From CAYURP01 sp964447175 (GTDB lineage: Bacteria; Zixibacteria; MSB-5A5; SM23-73-2): DNA of 64,000 nucleotides. Where the stretch lies: contig CAYURP010000008.1 of assembly GCA_964447175.1 (NCBI GenBank), positions 1 to 64,000 on the forward strand, read 5' to 3'. Shown one piece after another: positions 36,512 to 45,177 of the stretch. Position 1 is the first letter of the stretch, and the number at the start of each line of letters is the position of its first letter. The notes under the pieces were generated by a model. It saw only the letters and a program-made list of their open reading frames with translations. It was not told the DNA's origin and did not search any database. The position numbers and the translations under genes were made by a program.

Positions 36512-38500
36512 TTAATCCTGCTCGTGATCTAAACAGCTCTCCAGCATCAGCTCGATTCTTTTATCGGTAAAATGTCGTGCTTTTATGGCGCCGGTGGTGC
36601 ACACTGCCACGCAGGTTCCGCATCCTTTGCAAATAGCCTCGTCTACTTCTGAAACGATAAATCCATCTTTGATGGGTTTCAAAGTTACAGCTTTATATTC
36701 ACAGACCTTTTCGCATTTACCACATCCCCGGCACATATCCTGATCCACAAAGCAGGTGATGGGCTCCAGTTTCAAATTCAGCTCATTTTCCTTTTCCTCC
36801 TCGTCCTTCCAGGAGATCACAACCTCTTCGGATCTCTCATCGTAGGGTAGCTTCTGGGGATCGGAGGGAACCCTGAGAATGAATTCCGGAACCCGACCGA
36901 TCTCCTGGGTGACCTTGTGAGGGAAACTCAACATCACCAATCTTCTGCTGCAGCCGCTGACGCACTCCTGGCATTCAATACAGGGCCCGCATCTCAAGCA
37001 TCTTTTAGCTTCGGCAATAGCCTGTTCCTCGGTAAAGCAGAGATCCACCTCGTCCCAGCTGTCCAGCCTTCTATCAATTGACAATTTGGGGATGGGATTA
37101 CGCTCTATTGGTTTTTCACCCTCTATCTCCAGCCTGAATCCCCATTCCCTTACTTCAGCTGGCGGGGCGATTCTTTTTTTCAAATCCTTATGACTTAGGT
37201 ATCTGTCTATGGCCTGGGCAGCAAAATGCCCGTGGGTAATGGCATCGATTACCGTGCTGGGACCGGATACCGCATCCCCGCCTGCAAAAAATCCTGAGAT
37301 GTTGGTAGCAAAGGTGACTGGATCCACCTCGAAGGTATCCCATTTGGTAAGTTTAAATTCATGATCTTTTGGCAAAAAGGTTATATCCGGCTTCTGGCTG
37401 ATAGCAGGTATTATGGTATCTGCTTCAATTATAAACTCCGAACCCTCCAGGGGCACGGGCCTTCTCCTGCCGGATGCATCCGGCTCCCCCAGCCTCATCT
37501 TTATGCACTCCATTCCGGTAACCCTTCCATTTTTACCCAGAATCCTCACCGGAGCAGATAAATAACGGATTTTCACCCCTTCCTTTTCCGCCTCCTCGAT
37601 CTCGGAGACGTTAGCTGGCATCTCCTTTCTGGATCTCCGGTAGACTATATAGACCTCATCACACCCTAATCTCAGAGCGGTTCTTGAGGCATCGATGGCT
37701 GAATTGCCCCCACCAATGATGATAACCTTTCTTCCGGGTTTCTTGTGGTCACCGGAATTAGTTCTTTCCAGAAATTCCACACAATCTATAAATCCCTCAT
37801 ACTCATCTTCACCTGGAACCTTCAATTTTAATCCATGGTGTGCTCCGATGGCAACAAAGAAAGCCTTGTAACCTTGTCTCATCAGATCATCGAAGCTAAT
37901 GTCTTTGCCCACCCGGGTACTGGTTTTGATCTCTACTCCCAGATCCATAATGTCTTCGATTTCCTTATTGATAATGTCTCTGGGAAGCCGGTAGGGGGGA
38001 ATACAAGCGGTTAGCATTCCTCCGGCATAAGGCAGCTTCTCGAATATGGTAATCCCATAACCTTTTCTGATCAGGTCATTGGCACAGGTTAAACCAGCAG
38101 GCCCGGAGCCAACCACTGCAATCTTTTCCTCACGGGTTCTTTTTATGGGTTCAGCTTTTTTAAACTCCTTTTTAAGTTCCCAGTCTGCCACAAATCGTTT
38201 CAGGGCACAGATAGCCACTGCCTCATCCACCTTTCTGCGGTTACACTCCGATTCACAGGGATGAGTGCAGACCCTTCCGCAGATTCCGGGCAAAGGATTA
38301 TCCTTTTTTATAAGATCCAGAGCTTCCTGAAATTTCCCTGCCACAATCAGACCGATATAAGCTTTAACCTGAACCCCGGCCGGGCAAGCTACCCTGCAGG
38401 CAGAGGACTCAATTCTGGTAATGGTGTGCACATCCGGAGAAAGACGGGGAAAGCGAAGTCTTATCCTTTCTTTCTCTAAGGTGGTCTGTAATCTATACAT
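36512..38500 (-). CDS. GltD-like NAD(P)H flavin oxidoreductase with Fe-S domains
   Basis: 662 residues. Residues 1-110 form the N-terminal Fe-S region (CRVACP near 33, CGRVCTHPCESECN near 74). Two Rossmann motifs follow: VVGSGPAGLTCANDL near 130 (FAD) and IIIGGGNSAIDASRTALRL near 262 (NAD(P)H). After a middle cysteine cluster (CLRCGPCIECQECVSGC) the C-terminus has a ferredoxin pair (CRGCGKCEKVCE, CKGCGTCVAVC). It resembles the small subunit of glutamate synthase and NfnB. There is no glutamate synthase large subunit, so it likely feeds or drains electrons for the Hdr complex. It starts three bases after the korC2 stop. Confidence 0.88.
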   Translation of the reverse strand: MYRLQTTLEKERIRLRFPRLSPDVHTITRIESSACRVACPAGVQVKAYIGLIVAGKFQEALDLIKKDNPLPGICGRVCTHPCESECNRRKVDEAVAICALKRFVADWELKKEFKKAEPIKRTREEKIAVVGSGPAGLTCANDLIRKGYGITIFEKLPYAGGMLTACIPPYRLPRDIINKEIEDIMDLGVEIKTSTRVGKDISFDDLMRQGYKAFFVAIGAHHGLKLKVPGEDEYEGFIDCVEFLERTNSGDHKKPGRKVIIIGGGNSAIDASRTALRLGCDEVYIVYRRSRKEMPANVSEIEEAEKEGVKIRYLSAPVRILGKNGRVTGMECIKMRLGEPDASGRRRPVPLEGSEFIIEADTIIPAISQKPDITFLPKDHEFKLTKWDTFEVDPVTFATNISGFFAGGDAVSGPSTVIDAITHGHFAAQAIDRYLSHKDLKKRIAPPAEVREWGFRLEIEGEKPIERNPIPKLSIDRRLDSWDEVDLCFTEEQAIAEAKRCLRCGPCIECQECVSGCSRRLVMLSFPHKVTQEIGRVPEFILRVPSDPQKLPYDERSEEVVISWKDEEEKENELNLKLEPITCFVDQDMCRGCGKCEKVCEYKAVTLKPIKDGFIVSEVDEAICKGCGTCVAVCTTGAIKARHFTDKRIELMLESCLDHEQD

Positions 38501-38503
38501 TTT

Positions 38504-39067
38504 TTATTTTCCCTGCTTATTCAAAGTCTCCTGGCCGTATTCATAACCCTTCTCAAAAGCCTGGAGATTAAGGTCAATAAACCTTTTAGGAACAGACCCG
38601 GGTATGGCTTTTCTGACCGAGTCTGCGCTGATTACATTGGTAACCGCAGTGAAGAACCCCAGCATCACGATATTAGCTATGATCTTATTGCCCATCTCTT
38701 CGGCTATTCTGGTCGAAGGGATTGAATACATCTTCACCCCGGCAACGGTAAGTCCGGGTTTGACCAGATCCTCATCTATCAGCAAATAACCCTCTTTATC
38801 CAGATTGGATTCAAATTTGCTGTACGCCTCCTGGGACATAGCTACCAGTATATGGGGAATGTTAACATAAGGATATAAAACCCTGTCCTCTGAGACCACA
38901 ACCTGGGAGCTGCAGGCTGAACCTCTGGCTTCCGGACCAAAGCTTTGGGTCATGGTTGCGCTCTTGTTGTCAAATAAGGAGGCGGCTTTGCCTATGATAT
39001 AGCCCATCTTGATAATGCCCTGTCCTCCATAACCGGATAATCTTATCTCAGTCACTGGGCCCTCCAT
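38504..39067 (-). CDS. korC: 2-oxoacid:ferredoxin oxidoreductase gamma subunit (cluster 2)
   Basis: A 187-residue gamma subunit, with LSGYGGQGIIKMGYIIGKAA near residue 10 and TQSFGPEARGSACSSQVVV near 40. It overlaps korB of the same cluster by 20 bases and is followed by the GltD-like gene after three bases. It shares family and size with the cluster 1 copy but is clearly diverged, suggesting a different substrate or electron partner. Confidence 0.88.
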   Translation of the reverse strand: MEGPVTEIRLSGYGGQGIIKMGYIIGKAASLFDNKSATMTQSFGPEARGSACSSQVVVSEDRVLYPYVNIPHILVAMSQEAYSKFESNLDKEGYLLIDEDLVKPGLTVAGVKMYSIPSTRIAEEMGNKIIANIVMLGFFTAVTNVISADSVRKAIPGSVPKRFIDLNLQAFEKGYEYGQETLNKQGK

Positions 39068-39935
39068 ATTCTATGTATTTTTCCCCAAACTGCTTTCTAT
39101 ACCATTCATTCATGGAATCCAGAAACGTGGGACGCTCTATATCCACGAATTTACCCACAATGATCTTTTTTTGATAGCTGATATCCAGTTCCCGGGTATC
39201 GGCTCCATGCTTGATTATGGAGTTATCGTGATAAAATTTCATCAAACTCAATCCATCTCCTAACCTGTTCCTGCGGGCGTATATTGTGGAGCAGGGAGCA
39301 ATGATTTCGATGAAGGAGAATCCTTTCTTATTCAAAGCTTCATTTATCGATTTAGCCAGTCGGCGTACGTGTAAACAGGTCCAGCGAGCCACGTAGACCG
39401 CACCACAGGAAGCAGCTAAATGGGGCAGATTAAAGGGCTGTTCGTAACATCCATAAGGAGAGGTAGAAGTATTGGCAGTCAAGGGGGTAGTAGCAGCAGC
39501 CTGACCTCCGGTCATAGCATAGATGAAATTATTTATGCACAATACCACTAAATCCATGTTTCTTCGAGCTGCATGGATTAAGTGATTTCCTCCTATTCCA
39601 GCGATATCACCATCTCCGCTGAATACCACCAGTTTGAGCTTGGGATTGCCTAATTTCAAGCCAGTAGCAAAAGGGATAGCCCGGCCGTGAGTGGAATGAA
39701 ACGAATCCAGTTTAATATATCCAGCTATCCTCCCGGAACATCCTATACCTGATACCACACAGATGTTATCCAGGGGTATATCGGTTTTACCCAGGGCAGT
39801 GGCAAAAGCAGTTAGCGCAGTTCCTATACCACAGGTGGAACACCAGATATGGGGGATGCGGTCCATCCGCAGGATCTTCTCCATGGGATGATCTTCTTTT
39901 ATGGGAGCTTCTTTTACAACCTGGGCGTCTTTCAT
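39048..39935 (-). CDS. korB: 2-oxoacid:ferredoxin oxidoreductase beta subunit (cluster 2)
   Basis: A 295-residue thiamine-diphosphate subunit. It has HIWCSTCGIGTALTAF near 30, SGIGCSGRIAGYI near 65, GDGDIAGIGGNHLIHAARRN near 105 and NNFIYAMTGGQAAATTP. I place the start at ATG 39935, seven bases after AAGGAGG and overlapping the korA stop as ATGA; a longer start at 39986 would lie inside korA. Confidence 0.9.
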   Translation of the reverse strand: MKDAQVVKEAPIKEDHPMEKILRMDRIPHIWCSTCGIGTALTAFATALGKTDIPLDNICVVSGIGCSGRIAGYIKLDSFHSTHGRAIPFATGLKLGNPKLKLVVFSGDGDIAGIGGNHLIHAARRNMDLVVLCINNFIYAMTGGQAAATTPLTANTSTSPYGCYEQPFNLPHLAASCGAVYVARWTCLHVRRLAKSINEALNKKGFSFIEIIAPCSTIYARRNRLGDGLSLMKFYHDNSIIKHGADTRELDISYQKKIIVGKFVDIERPTFLDSMNEWYRKQFGEKYIEYGGPSD

Positions 39936-41089
39936 TTCACCGCCTCCTTTATCACTTTGTAGATGTCCTCGGGATCGTGAACCCATCCCCCTCCGTGCGG
40001 AACCAGAAATACCTCAGCTTGACCTTTGGCTGCCCTCTCCACCTCCAGAACCATCTGCCCGTAGTTCATTTCAGGAACCACGAAGGCCTTCACTTTTTTT
40101 GCTAACTCAAAAACTTTCTTCTCCGGAAAGGGCCAGACAACTATAAGCCTTAGCACTCCAACCTTAATCCCCTCTTTTCTGGCTTTTTGAATGGCTGGAA
40201 TGGCTACCCGGGAACTTATCCCATATGAGAGGAGCACCACCTCGGCATCATCTATTTGTTCCTCTTCAAACTCAATTATCTTATCCGAGTTCAATCTAAT
40301 TTTCTCCACCAATCTTCGCACCAGTTTTTCCTGGGTCTGCCAGTGCATTACCGGATAACCCTTCTCATCGTGGGTTAGACCGGTGACATGGATTCTGTAT
40401 CCTTTTCCTGCTCTGACCATATCCGGTACAAGGTCCTTTTCCGGTTTGAAAGGAAGATACTCTTCTGGTGGCAATTTGGTGTATCTTCGAGGCTCAAGCT
40501 CTATCTGATCAGCAGGCGGAATCACAACCTTTTCGGTCATATGGCCCACGCACTCGTCAGTCATGACAAAAGTTGGCACCCGGTATTTTTCTGCAAGATT
40601 AAAAGCTTTAATGGTGAACTCGAAGCACTCCTGAGGGGAATTGGGGGACAGGGCTATGATCTCATAATCTCCGTGCGAACCCCATCTGACCTGCATCATA
40701 TCAGCCTGACCCGGCAGGGTGGGAAGTCCGGTGGAGGGACCACCTCTCTGCACGTTTATTATCACACAGGGAGCTTCCAGCATGGCAGCTAAACCGATAT
40801 TCTCCATCATCAAGGAGAATCCGGGACCTGAGGTTACAGTCATGGCTTTAGCTCCAGCATAAGCCGCACCACTCAAAGAAGCCATGGAAGCTAATTCATC
40901 CTCCATCTGGATGAAAATACCACCCACAAAGGGAAACCTTTCCGAGATGCGTTCCACTACCTCAGTGGAGGGAGTTATGGGATATCCGGCAACAAAATTG
41001 CAGCCCGCCGCCAAGGCGCCCTCTGCGCAGGCGTGATCCCCGTCCAGATAATGTGAGCCGGTCAAAACGTTCTTGGAATTAGCTTTCAA
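39932..41089 (-). CDS. korA: 2-oxoacid:ferredoxin oxidoreductase alpha subunit (cluster 2)
   Basis: A 385-residue alpha subunit with GDHACAEGALAAGCNFVAGYP near 18, TVTSGPGFSLMMENIGLA near 83 and RGGPSTGLPTLPGQADMMQ near 113. It overlaps korD by 11 bases, exactly as in cluster 1, so the two clusters descend from one arrangement. It carries the substrate- and CoA-binding parts of the complex. Confidence 0.92.
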   Translation of the reverse strand: MKANSKNVLTGSHYLDGDHACAEGALAAGCNFVAGYPITPSTEVVERISERFPFVGGIFIQMEDELASMASLSGAAYAGAKAMTVTSGPGFSLMMENIGLAAMLEAPCVIINVQRGGPSTGLPTLPGQADMMQVRWGSHGDYEIIALSPNSPQECFEFTIKAFNLAEKYRVPTFVMTDECVGHMTEKVVIPPADQIELEPRRYTKLPPEEYLPFKPEKDLVPDMVRAGKGYRIHVTGLTHDEKGYPVMHWQTQEKLVRRLVEKIRLNSDKIIEFEEEQIDDAEVVLLSYGISSRVAIPAIQKARKEGIKVGVLRLIVVWPFPEKKVFELAKKVKAFVVPEMNYGQMVLEVERAAKGQAEVFLVPHGGGWVHDPEDIYKVIKEAVK

Positions 41090-41366
41090 TCTTATCCACC
41101 TCCTTCTCAGTCACCCAGATGGCAAAATCCGGACAGAGCATCTCGCAGAGTCCGCAGTGAACGCACTCCTCGGGTTTTTTCACATAGGGCGGGTGATACC
41201 CTTTGACGTTGAACTCAGAGGAAAGCTCCAGAACATCCCGGGGACAGTACTCCACGCAGAATCCGCAGCCCTTGCACCTATCCCTGACGATATGGATCTC
41301 CCCATGAGGAACCTTGATTTTATCAGCATCGAGAGGCTTTCTCCAAAATTTCATCTTGGTCTCCAA
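41079..41366 (-). CDS. korD: 4Fe-4S ferredoxin-type delta subunit (cluster 2)
   Basis: A 95-residue ferredoxin subunit with CKGCGFCVEYCP near 32 and CVHCGLCEMLCP near 70. It is the first gene of the long kor-GltD-mvhD-hdr operon, with a promoter about 50 bases upstream. Confidence 0.9.
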   Translation of the reverse strand: METKMKFWRKPLDADKIKVPHGEIHIVRDRCKGCGFCVEYCPRDVLELSSEFNVKGYHPPYVKKPEECVHCGLCEMLCPDFAIWVTEKEVDKIES

Positions 41367-41413
41367 ATAATTACGACTATTTTAATCTTGTTTAACTATC
41401 CCTTAGACGAATA

Positions 41414-41441
41414 AAGATAGCAAAAAATTGGGATTAGTCAA
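41414..41441 (-). promoter_or_regulatory. Candidate promoter of the kor2-hdr operon
   Basis: Reading leftward: TTGACT (41441-41436), 16 bases, TATCTT (41419-41414). It would drive korDABC, the GltD-like gene, mvhD, hdrCB, hdrA and the zinc ribbon. Confidence 0.5.
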
Positions 41442-41496
41442 GTGAAATTATTCACAAACTTATCCAAAAAAACTAAGTCCTTCTCTTTTTCCTCTT

Positions 41497-42483
41497 TTAC
41501 TTTCTTACCTTCTTTTTTGATGTTTTGGTCTTCGTTTTTTTCGGTTTAGATTTCATTTTTTTAACTTTCTTCTTTACTCTTTTTACCTTTGTTAATACGC
41601 TCTTCTTCTTTAATCGGCTGATTTCCTCTAACATTAATGATGCCACCTCCGCCGGGGTCTTAGCCACCTTGATTTTCGCCCTTTCAAAGGCAGCGATCTT
41701 CTCGGCAGCGGTTCCTGACCCGCCGGAGATAATGGCACCAGCATGTCCCATTCTTTTTCCTGGTGGGGCAGTTCTACCTGCCACAAAAGCCACCACCGGC
41801 TTTGTCATATTCTTTTTGACAAACTCAGCTGCTTCCTCCTCATCTGTTCCCCCGATCTCTCCTATCAAAACCACAGCTTTAGTCTGGGGGTCTTTCTCAA
41901 ACATGGACAGGCAGTCTATGAAGTTGGTTCCAATGATCTGATCCCCGCCAATGCCGATGCAGGTGGACTGTCCCAGATTGTTTTGAGTCAGGTGATACAC
42001 TACCTCGTAAGTCAAAGTTCCAGATCGGGATACAACTCCGACGTTTCCTTTTTTGTGGATATGCCCGGGCATAATTCCCACCTTGCTAAGCCCAGGTGAT
42101 ATAACCCCGGGGCTGTTGGGTCCCACCAGCCTGGTTTTAGTGGCTTTGAGGTAATTGTAAACTTTAAGCATATCCAGAGCCGCTATACCCTCGGAAATAC
42201 AGACAATCAGATCCACCCCCGCATCAGCAGCCTCATAAATAGCATCCACAGCGAATCTGGAAGGAACATAGATTACCGATGTATTAGCGCGAGTTTTTGC
42301 CACTGCCTCTTTAACCGAGTCAAAGACCGGAATTCCGTCTACTTTTTCACCGCCCTTGCCCGGGGTAACCCCGGCCACAACCTTGGTGCCGTATGCTTTC
42401 ATCTGCCGGGCATGAAACGACCCATCTCTTCCCGTGATCCCCTGAACAACTACTTTTGTTTTTCTGTCAACCAATATGCTCAA
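41497..42483 (-). CDS. sucD: Succinyl-CoA synthetase alpha subunit with Lys-rich tail
   Basis: 328 residues; the last 40 are a lysine/arginine-rich extension (KVKRVKKKVKKMKSKPKK...) that ordinary SucD lacks. The enzyme makes ATP or GTP from succinyl-CoA, or the reverse. Visible are VVQGITGRDGSFHARQM near 12 (CoA site), GPNSPGVISPG near 120 and the phosphohistidine in RMGHAGAIISGGSGTA near 245. The start is TTG 42483, five bases after a perfect AGGAGG. It lies 116 bases downstream of sucC. Confidence 0.93.
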   Translation of the reverse strand: MSILVDRKTKVVVQGITGRDGSFHARQMKAYGTKVVAGVTPGKGGEKVDGIPVFDSVKEAVAKTRANTSVIYVPSRFAVDAIYEAADAGVDLIVCISEGIAALDMLKVYNYLKATKTRLVGPNSPGVISPGLSKVGIMPGHIHKKGNVGVVSRSGTLTYEVVYHLTQNNLGQSTCIGIGGDQIIGTNFIDCLSMFEKDPQTKAVVLIGEIGGTDEEEAAEFVKKNMTKPVVAFVAGRTAPPGKRMGHAGAIISGGSGTAAEKIAAFERAKIKVAKTPAEVASLMLEEISRLKKKSVLTKVKRVKKKVKKMKSKPKKTKTKTSKKKVRK

Positions 42484-42599
42484 TTTTTCCTCCTGATTAT
42501 GTTTTTAACTCAGACTGGGATAAATTCCCAGTTCTATTAAGTATTAATTATCAATTTCACATTCATAGACGGGGGAATTTATCCCCCGCTATTTTAAAA

Positions 42600-43733
42600 T
42601 CATCCTTTGCTTAACTCGATAGCCTTTTGTACCACCTCCACCATAGATGAGGTGGCGGACAAATTTATCTCCTCTAATATTTTCCTGGCTTTATCCTCAT
42701 TTGTACCGGTTAACCTGACCACAATGGGAACTTGAGGTTTTAACTCTTTTACTGCAGCCACGATCCCGTTGGCAACGTCATCACAACGGGTGATTCCGCC
42801 AAATATGTTGAATAGAATGGCTTTGACATTGGAATCTTTCAGGATTATTCGCATGGCATTGAGTACTTTTCCCGGGCTGGAGCTTCCCCCGATATCTAAG
42901 AAATTGGCCGGCTCCTGGCCAAAGTGCTTGACCAGGTCCATTGTGGCCATAGCTAAACCAGCACCGTTAACAATGCAGCCGATGTTCCCGTCCAACTTGA
43001 CAAAAGAAAGATCCTTTTCCCGGGCTTCGTTTTCCGAAGCGTCTTCTTCATCCAGATTTCTCATCTGGGCAATATCCGGACGCCGGGCCAGACCGGAATC
43101 ATCGATGTTTATCTTGGCATCCAGAGCCCAGACCTTGCCATCCTGTGTGGTGATAAATGGGTTGATCTCCGCCAGTGAGGCATCCGATTGCCAGAAGGCA
43201 TAATACAGTTTCATAATCACATCAGCAGCCTTGCAGGCAATCTTGAAATCGTCATAGAGCTTTGATCCCAGTTCCCTTGCCTGGAAATTGTTCATCCCCA
43301 TAATCGGATCCACCTCTAATTTGAATATCTTCTCCGGTGTTTCCCTTGCAACCTCCTCGATATCCACACCACCAGCAGGTGAAACCATAAAAACCGGCTT
43401 CTTGGTTTTTCTGTCTACGATAATGCCAATATATGCTTCAGATGCGATATCCGCAGCTTCAGTCACCAAAACCTTTTTAACCGTTATTCCCTTGATCTCC
43501 ATACCCAGGATGTTCTGAGCATGCTCATAAGCCTGGTCCGGGTTTTCGGCATATTTAATTCCACCTGCTTTTCCTCTTCCGCCCACCAGTACCTGCGCCT
43601 TGACCATCACCGGCTTGCCGATCCTTTGGGCAATTGCTTTAGCCTCATCCGGGGTAGTAGCCATCTCACCGGGTTGAACCGGAATCCCGTATTTTTTGAA
43701 AATTTCTTTAGCCTGATATTCATGAATCTTCAT
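42600..43733 (-). CDS. sucC: Succinyl-CoA synthetase beta subunit (ADP-forming type)
   Basis: A 377-residue ATP-grasp subunit beginning MKIHEYQAKEIFKKYGIPVQ. It has KAQVLVGGRGKAGGIK near 45, EINPFITTQDGKVWALDAKI near 190 and GGITRCDDVANGIV near 313. With sucD it forms the substrate-level phosphorylation step next to 2-oxoglutarate oxidation. It is 41 bases downstream of cca, on the same strand. Confidence 0.95.
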   Translation of the reverse strand: MKIHEYQAKEIFKKYGIPVQPGEMATTPDEAKAIAQRIGKPVMVKAQVLVGGRGKAGGIKYAENPDQAYEHAQNILGMEIKGITVKKVLVTEAADIASEAYIGIIVDRKTKKPVFMVSPAGGVDIEEVARETPEKIFKLEVDPIMGMNNFQARELGSKLYDDFKIACKAADVIMKLYYAFWQSDASLAEINPFITTQDGKVWALDAKINIDDSGLARRPDIAQMRNLDEEDASENEAREKDLSFVKLDGNIGCIVNGAGLAMATMDLVKHFGQEPANFLDIGGSSSPGKVLNAMRIILKDSNVKAILFNIFGGITRCDDVANGIVAAVKELKPQVPIVVRLTGTNEDKARKILEEINLSATSSMVEVVQKAIELSKG

Positions 43734-43774
43734 AGACCCTCTCCGCTTTTAGGTTTTTTATCTTTATTTCGAAA

Positions 43775-45142
43775 TCACTTTGTTTGATCTAAAAACTCCT
43801 TTGCCTCTTTTATAAGCTTATCCTTTTGGTTAAATTCCGGTTCATCCAGAACCTTTTCCATAAGATGATTTAGTATCCTGCCTACCACAGGACCGGGATT
43901 AAGGCTAAACTCTTTCATTATGTCTTCTCCGTTCACCATCAGGTCTTTTAATCCGAAAGGTGGTTTTTTGTCTATCTCCTGTCTTATCCTTTGTTCAAAT
44001 TCATCCACTTCATAAGTGTCTCCACCCCTTCCCTGGGCAATTATATCCGCTCTTCTTAACTCCAGAAGGTCGAAAATATTCTCCTGTCCCACCCGGTTTA
44101 TCAACCGGCGCAGCCCCTTATCCCCCACATCCATGGTAAACATATGCTTATCCACTAAAAGCACCACCTTGGAGATGAGCTCGTTGGAGTAGCGAAGTCT
44201 CTGCAAAACCCGCTGGGTAATCTTTGCCCCTTTTTTATCATGACTGTAAAACGTAGCTCCGGTTTCGGTTAGAGATTTAGTTTCGGGTTTGGAAACGTCA
44301 TGGAAAAGAGCAGCTAATCTTAATGCTAAATCCATAGGTGCGTTATCCGCAGTGATCAGGGAATGCTCGAACACGTCATACTGATGATATCCCCCAGGTT
44401 GATCCACACCTGCTCCTATCTCCAGTTCCGGTAAGATCTCCTTTAAAAGTCCGGTTTTATGCATCAGTCTGAAACCGACGGAGGGTATTTTGGCCCGGAT
44501 TAAAAGCTTATTTATCTCCTCCTGGACACGCTCCGGGGAGATGGTGCGGATAAGTTCGACATTTTGGCACAGACTTTCAAAAGTTTCTTTTTCCAGCTCG
44601 AATTCAAACCTGGCAGCAAACTGAATTCCTCTCAGCATGCGCAAGGGATCATCCTTAAAGGAATCGGGATTGGTAATTCGGATCAAACCCTTTTTAATGT
44701 CCTTTTTGCCATCCAGAGGGTCCACCAGCTTTTTGGCAGCCAGATCATAGGCTATGGCATTGATGGTGAAATCCCGGCGTAAAAGATCGTCCTCGACTCT
44801 CAAATTATAATCGAAATCAACTTTGAAATCTTTGTGACCTACTCCGGTGCTGTATTCTTTTCGGGGTAAAGCCATATCAATGGTGGGAGTTTTTTCGTTG
44901 GTGGAGAACCTTTTATTGGGGGTAAACTTTATCACTCCGAAAGATTTTCCCACCAGATCCACCTTTCCGTAATTTTTTAGAACTAAACACAGATCATCCA
45001 GAGGAATTCCGGTTATCAGATAATCGGTATCCTTATCCGGTAAAACTGGTGAGATGATTCGGTCTCTGACTACTCCTCCCACCTCGTAGATTTTGCCTTT
45101 CTTCAGAATATCTTTTATTATTTCATCACTTAAAGTGGTCAT
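43775..45142 (-). CDS. cca: CCA tRNA nucleotidyltransferase / poly(A) polymerase family protein with HD domain
   Basis: 455 residues. The nucleotidyltransferase core has YEVGGVVRDRII near 18, the metal aspartates in PDKDTDYLI, and LLRRDFTINAIAYDL near 118. RMLRGIQFAARFEFELE near 167 is the RNA-binding region. An HD domain (LAALFHDVSKPETKS near 265) follows, as in multifunctional CCA enzymes that also act on 2',3'-cyclic ends. It adds or repairs the CCA end of tRNAs. Whether it adds CCA or A only cannot be told from the sequence alone. Confidence 0.88.
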   Translation of the reverse strand: MTTLSDEIIKDILKKGKIYEVGGVVRDRIISPVLPDKDTDYLITGIPLDDLCLVLKNYGKVDLVGKSFGVIKFTPNKRFSTNEKTPTIDMALPRKEYSTGVGHKDFKVDFDYNLRVEDDLLRRDFTINAIAYDLAAKKLVDPLDGKKDIKKGLIRITNPDSFKDDPLRMLRGIQFAARFEFELEKETFESLCQNVELIRTISPERVQEEINKLLIRAKIPSVGFRLMHKTGLLKEILPELEIGAGVDQPGGYHQYDVFEHSLITADNAPMDLALRLAALFHDVSKPETKSLTETGATFYSHDKKGAKITQRVLQRLRYSNELISKVVLLVDKHMFTMDVGDKGLRRLINRVGQENIFDLLELRRADIIAQGRGGDTYEVDEFEQRIRQEIDKKPPFGLKDLMVNGEDIMKEFSLNPGPVVGRILNHLMEKVLDEPEFNQKDKLIKEAKEFLDQTK

Positions 45143-45177
45143 GATAAAAATTTTCTTTTTCTGTTTACTGTTTACTG

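Noticed and set aside
39048..39986. Longer start of the second korB
   Set aside because: It would overlap korA by over 50 bases; ATG 39935 has AAGGAGG at the right distance and an ATGA overlap with korA.
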